Source of the DNA: Paenibacillus flagellatus
GTDB taxonomy: Bacteria; Bacillota; Bacilli; Paenibacillales; NBRC-103111
Direction: 5' to 3'
DNA length: 64,000 bases
NCBI RefSeq assembly: GCF_003217775.1
Contig: NZ_QJVJ01000017.1
Coordinates: 62,001 to 126,000, forward strand
Shown here: positions 60,393-64,000 of the stretch, piece by piece
Position numbering within the stretch: the stretch's first letter is position 1
Layout of the letters: each line of letters opens with the position of its first letter
Program-made: the position numbers and the translations under genes
Notes under the pieces: generated by a model
Told to the model about the DNA's origin: nothing
Database searches by the model: none
What the model saw: the letters and a program-made list of their open reading frames with translations, nothing else

Positions 60393-62996
60393 ATGACCGA
60401 TCCGAACATGTCCGCGTATTTGGGCATTCTTATGGACGAGTTGGACGAGCAGCTGCAAATATTGAACGAGCAACTATTGGAATTGGAGCACGACGGCTCC
60501 AACATGGAGACGATCCAGCGCATTTTCCGGGCGGCCCATACGCTGAAAGGCTCTTCCGCCGCCATGGGGTTCGAGCATCTGAAGGAATTGACGCACGCGA
60601 TCGAAAACGTGTTCGATAAAATCCGCAACCGCCAGCTGTCGGTCAGCTCCGAGCTCGTGACGGTGCTGTTCCGGGCGATCGACTATATCAAGGTGCTGAA
60701 AATCGCCATCATCGAGGAACGTCAGAGCGAGACCGACATCTCCCCGTTCATCCGCATGCTCGACGAAGCGGAGCACGCCTCCGCCGCCTCGTCCGGAGAC
60801 GCGACCGCGGCGCCCCACGAGGCTTCGGCGCCCGCCGGGCATGCATGGAGTCCCGACATCCGCGGCGCGTTGCAGCCGTATTGGAACGACGGCTTCGACG
60901 TGTATTCGCTGCGCATCGCGCTCCAGCCCGACGCGGAGATGAAGCAGGCGCGCATCATGATCATCTGCAACGGCTTGGACGAATCCGGGCATGTGCTGGC
61001 GATGTCGCCCGAGGCGGATGCGAACGCGCAGGACGCCGTCTCCGAATACCGCATCCTGTTCGCGACGAAGCGGGACGAGGAGACGCTGTCGGGGGCGCTG
61101 CGGCTGGCGTCCCAAATCGATTCGTTCGATATCGGGCGGCTCGACCGGGACCGGGCGGAAGCGGCGGAAGCCGTCGCGGAGCCGCCCGCCGAGACGCCGC
61201 CGTCCGCCGACGTGCCGGCGCTGGGGCTGTCCGCGGAATACGGGCAGGAAGCGTGCGACCCGGCCTCCGCCGCCCCGGAGGAAGCCGGCAAGACGAAGGC
61301 GGAAGCGTCGAAGGTCAAGGTGAATCCGACGGTCCGGGTCGACGTCGACCGGCTGGAGAAGCTGCTCAACTTCGTCGGCGAGCTCATTATCGACAACACC
61401 CGCCTGCTCGAGGTGAAAAACCGGCTCACCCAGCAGTTCAAAGACCATAGCGACATCGCCGTGCTGAACGACATCAGCAACCATCTGAGCCGCGTCGTCA
61501 GCGAGCTGCAGGAAGGGATGATGAAGACGCGGATGCTCCCGATCGAGCAGCTGTTCAACCGGTTCCCGCGCATGCTGCGCGACGTGGCGCTGCAGGCCGG
61601 CAAAGAAATCGACTTCGTCATGGAAGGCAAGGAGACGGAGCTCGACCGGACGCTCATCGAAGAAATCAGCGACCCGCTCATCCATATTTTGCGCAACGCC
61701 GCCGACCACGGCATCGAAAGCCCGGAGGAGCGCGAGCGGCTCGGCAAGCCGAGGAAGGGCAAGCTGATCCTGAAGGCGTCGCACCAGGAAAACCAGATCG
61801 TCATCTCGATCGCCGACGACGGCCGCGGCATCGATCCGCAGAAGATCAAGCAGGCGTCCATCCGCAAAGGGTTCATTACGCCCGAGGAAGCGAGCCGGAT
61901 GACCGACAAGGAGCTTGTCTTCCTCATCTTCCATTCGGGCATGTCGACGGCCGACAAGGTGACGGAGCTGTCCGGCCGCGGCGTCGGCATGGACATCGTC
62001 CGCTCGCACATCGAGAAGCTGAACGGCGTCATCGACATCGATACGTCCCCGGGAGAAGGGACGGTGTTCACGATCAAGCTGCCGCTCACGCTGGCGATCA
62101 TCCGCTCGCTGCTCGTGAAGCTCGGCCAGAGCACGTTCGCCATCCCGCTCGTCAACGTCCTCGAGATCGTCCGGCTGCAGCCGCAGGAAATCCAGACGAT
62201 TCAGGGCCGCGAAGTGTGCGTCATCCGCGGCACCGTGTTCCCGCTCGTGCGGATGCACCGCCGGCTCCGCCTCGACGAGCCCCGGGACGACGCGCGGGAC
62301 CGCCGCATGTTCGTCGTCGTCCTCGGCATCGCGGACAAGCGGGTTTGTCTCGTCGTCGACAAGACGCTCGGCAATCAGGAGATCGTCATCAAGTCGCTCG
62401 GCCGGTTCGTCGGGGACGTCCCGTACATTTCCGGCTCGACGATTCTCGGGAACGGCAACGTCGCGCTCATCCTCGACGTCGGCTCGGTCGTCAAGGAGGA
62501 AGGCTCCCTCCTGCTGTCCAAGGAACAGGACGCCCAGCAGAAGCAGCTCGTCCGCTCGAGGGAATGCCAGCTGGTGACGTTCCGGCTCGGTACGGAGCAT
62601 TTCGCGCTCGACATTGCGAAGGTGAAAGAAATCATTACGGTGCCGGCCATCACGAAGATGGTCGACGCCCCCGCCAACATGCTCGGCATGATCAATTTGC
62701 GCGGCGCGGTGCTGCCGGTATTCGACTTGCGCCAAAGCTTCGGCTTCCCCGGCGGGGAGCCGACGACCCGCTCGCGCATTATCGTCATCGAGGCGGGAAG
62801 CCGGGACGTCGGCATCCTGATCGATCAGGTGACCGAGGTCGTCAAGGTGCAGCAGAGCGACATCGAGGCGGCGCCGGATCATTCCGCGAGACACGACGGT
62901 AAGCTGATCCAGGGCATCTACAAGCAGAACGACTCGTTCATCGTCGTCCTGAACATCGATTATGCGCTGCGCACGGAGGAGCTGGCGGCGTACTGA
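60393..62996 (+). CDS. cheA: Chemotaxis histidine kinase CheA with extra CheW domain
   Basis: 867 aa, about 200 longer than a standard CheA. P1 has the phosphorylated His49 in RAAHTLKGSSAAMGF. Residues about 145-250 resemble the CheY/CheB-docking P2 domain (YSLRIALQPDAEMKQARIMI). P3 starts at VNPTVRVDVDRLEKLLNFVG. The ATPase has HILRNAADHGIESPEER, IADDGRGIDP and SGRGVGMDIV. A first CheW domain (about 570-700) is followed by a second one, ECQLVTFRLGTEHFALDI to IDYALRTEEL (about 725-865). No cheY, cheR or cheB gene is seen near it. The ATG at 60393 follows GGAGGGC. Confidence 0.96.
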   Translation: MTDPNMSAYLGILMDELDEQLQILNEQLLELEHDGSNMETIQRIFRAAHTLKGSSAAMGFEHLKELTHAIENVFDKIRNRQLSVSSELVTVLFRAIDYIKVLKIAIIEERQSETDISPFIRMLDEAEHASAASSGDATAAPHEASAPAGHAWSPDIRGALQPYWNDGFDVYSLRIALQPDAEMKQARIMIICNGLDESGHVLAMSPEADANAQDAVSEYRILFATKRDEETLSGALRLASQIDSFDIGRLDRDRAEAAEAVAEPPAETPPSADVPALGLSAEYGQEACDPASAAPEEAGKTKAEASKVKVNPTVRVDVDRLEKLLNFVGELIIDNTRLLEVKNRLTQQFKDHSDIAVLNDISNHLSRVVSELQEGMMKTRMLPIEQLFNRFPRMLRDVALQAGKEIDFVMEGKETELDRTLIEEISDPLIHILRNAADHGIESPEERERLGKPRKGKLILKASHQENQIVISIADDGRGIDPQKIKQASIRKGFITPEEASRMTDKELVFLIFHSGMSTADKVTELSGRGVGMDIVRSHIEKLNGVIDIDTSPGEGTVFTIKLPLTLAIIRSLLVKLGQSTFAIPLVNVLEIVRLQPQEIQTIQGREVCVIRGTVFPLVRMHRRLRLDEPRDDARDRRMFVVVLGIADKRVCLVVDKTLGNQEIVIKSLGRFVGDVPYISGSTILGNGNVALILDVGSVVKEEGSLLLSKEQDAQQKQLVRSRECQLVTFRLGTEHFALDIAKVKEIITVPAITKMVDAPANMLGMINLRGAVLPVFDLRQSFGFPGGEPTTRSRIIVIEAGSRDVGILIDQVTEVVKVQQSDIEAAPDHSARHDGKLIQGIYKQNDSFIVVLNIDYALRTEELAAY

Positions 62997-63081
62997 CAAT
63001 ATTTACGCGTTGTCCGAACGGCGTCCTTTTTGCACAATGGAGATAGACTACATACTTCTCCGCGGAAAGGACATAGCGATC

Positions 63082-64000
63082 ATGACCGTTCGTACTCGCC
63101 TTCGTTGGATGGCGGCCGCAACGGCCGCCTTTTTGCTGTGGGGCGCGGGAGCTTCGGCAGACGCCTCGCGCTTCCAAATGTCGTATCTGTATACCGGGAA
63201 AACGTCCGATTACGTGCGGTTTGTCGACCGGACGGACGGCGCCCTGCAAGTCGTCTCCCCGAGCTACTTCGACCTGAACGCCGACGGAAGCTTGCAGGTT
63301 ACCGGCAAAATCGACCGGGCGTTCGTCGACGACATGCACGAACGCGGCTTGAAGGTCGTCCCTTTCTTAAGCAACCATTGGGACCGCCAAGTCGGGCTTG
63401 CCGCCTTGGCCGGACGCGACGCGCTGGTCGCACAGCTCGTGCAGGCGATCGAGTCGTACGGCTTGGACGGCGTCAACGTCGATATCGAGAACGTGACGGA
63501 AACGTCTCGGGACGATTATACCGATTTGGTAAAGAAGCTTCGTGAGGCGCTCCCGGCCGGCAAGGAAGTGTCGGTCGCCGTCAGCGCCAACCCGCAGGGG
63601 TGGACGAAGGGATGGCACGGCTCCTACGATTACGCCGCGCTGGCCCGAACCAGCGACTATTTGATGATCATGGCCTACGACGAGACGTCCATCGGCGACA
63701 CGACGCCCGGCCCCGTGGCGAGTCTCGCCTTCGTCGAGCAGTCGATCCGCTACGCGCTGAAGGCCGCTCCGGCCGACCGGCTCGTCCTCGGCTTGCCGTT
63801 CTACGGACGGTTCTGGAAGACGGACGGCACGATCAACGGAGACGGCATCGCGAACGGCGACGTGGACCGGCTGGTCGCCCGCTACGGCGGGTCGACCTCC
63901 TACGATGCGGCAAGCGAGTCGGCCGTCAGCACCTTCACGATCCGGGACGGCGATCCGCTTCCGGTCGTCGGCTACAAGACGTTGACGCCGGGTACATACG
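63082..64000 (+). CDS. Secreted GH18 glycosidase, cut by the window end
   Basis: At least 306 aa are visible; the gene continues past the right edge. A signal peptide (about 1-27) is followed by a GH18 barrel: RFQMSYLYTGKT, VVSPSYFDLNADGS, and the catalytic motif DGVNVDIE (129-136) with the acid Glu136, then YDYAALARTSDYLMIMAYDE and LGLPFYGRFW. It resembles SleL/YaaH-type N-acetylglucosaminidases, which act on chitin or peptidoglycan. No LysM domain is present before the catalytic part; what follows is not visible. The ATG at 63082 follows GGAAAGGA. Confidence 0.9.
   Translation, partial: MTVRTRLRWMAAATAAFLLWGAGASADASRFQMSYLYTGKTSDYVRFVDRTDGALQVVSPSYFDLNADGSLQVTGKIDRAFVDDMHERGLKVVPFLSNHWDRQVGLAALAGRDALVAQLVQAIESYGLDGVNVDIENVTETSRDDYTDLVKKLREALPAGKEVSVAVSANPQGWTKGWHGSYDYAALARTSDYLMIMAYDETSIGDTTPGPVASLAFVEQSIRYALKAAPADRLVLGLPFYGRFWKTDGTINGDGIANGDVDRLVARYGGSTSYDAASESAVSTFTIRDGDPLPVVGYKTLTPGTY

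Noticed and set aside
60474-62999. A very long open frame antisense to cheA
   Set aside because: High GC content leaves the opposite strand open; the protein is low-complexity Arg/Asp/His-rich, has no ribosome site, and mirrors the cheA codons.

Overview
The window reads as ordinary chromosome of a high-GC, endospore-forming Bacillales bacterium, most likely Paenibacillaceae (Cohnella-like or a GC-rich Paenibacillus). Pointers are a CwlJ-type germination hydrolase, a Spo0E-like phosphatase, a bacilliredoxin, YneF, EcsAB, LytST, a copper-amine-oxidase-like stalk domain on a secreted protein, G-rich Shine-Dalgarno sites with frequent GTG/TTG starts, and a GlnR/TnrA nitrogen box. I see no rRNA, tRNA, IS element, prophage or CRISPR array.

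Layout. 1-9.3 kb: small stress/envelope genes (YtxH, GlsB/YeaQ), an IclR regulator, an alpha/beta hydrolase, a two-domain superoxide dismutase, a Fur-box-controlled propeller-like protein, HxlR and TetR regulators, an NAD-epimerase and a DinB protein. 9.4-14.3 kb: folE, yneF and a tightly packed five-gene operon ntdP-lepB-rnhA-queG-HD-GYP. 14.4-19.2 kb: GNAT, sodA, a 53-aa zinc-ribbon protein, mutY, an AraC regulator and a membrane protein. 19.3-23.1 kb: glpK and glpD, with a structured glpD leader. 23.2-30.7 kb: SDR, cwlJ, an RHH-like protein translationally coupled to a DnaN sliding-clamp paralogue, lipoprotein cytochrome c, acpS, bioA, nadE and a stand-alone UMP-kinase paralogue. 31-36.3 kb: a Re-citrate-synthase-like enzyme, then glnK and amtB separated by a TetR-oxidoreductase pair, then bacilliredoxin. 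36.5-43.9 kb: hypothetical proteins, a membrane protein fused in frame to a small downstream gene, a phosphoesterase, an HI0933-type flavoprotein, ecsAB, and a Spo0E-like plus HD-GYP pair. 44.1-48.7 kb: lytST-cstA, resembling pyruvate-responsive systems. 48.7-49.2 kb: a non-coding gap holding four phased palindromes. 49.2-50.7 kb: a secreted phytase-esterase-like protein.

The most unusual part is 50.8-63.0 kb. A KaiC-like ATPase with an active first and a degenerate second domain is co-transcribed with a small winged-helix protein and a large LuxR-type regulator. Divergently lies a shorter paralogous LuxR regulator. Downstream is an operon encoding a stand-alone LOV photosensor domain with altered signalling residues, two methyl-accepting chemotaxis proteins, CheW, and a CheA with an extra CheW domain; no CheY, CheR or CheB is in view. 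I infer a light- or redox-linked chemosensory and transcriptional module. A secreted GH18 glycosidase runs off the right end.

Operators and promoters that can be read directly include a near-consensus Fur box, a GlnR/TnrA site upstream of an amtB sigma-A promoter, two pairs of TetR operators, an IclR palindrome, cre-like sites, and many intrinsic terminators.
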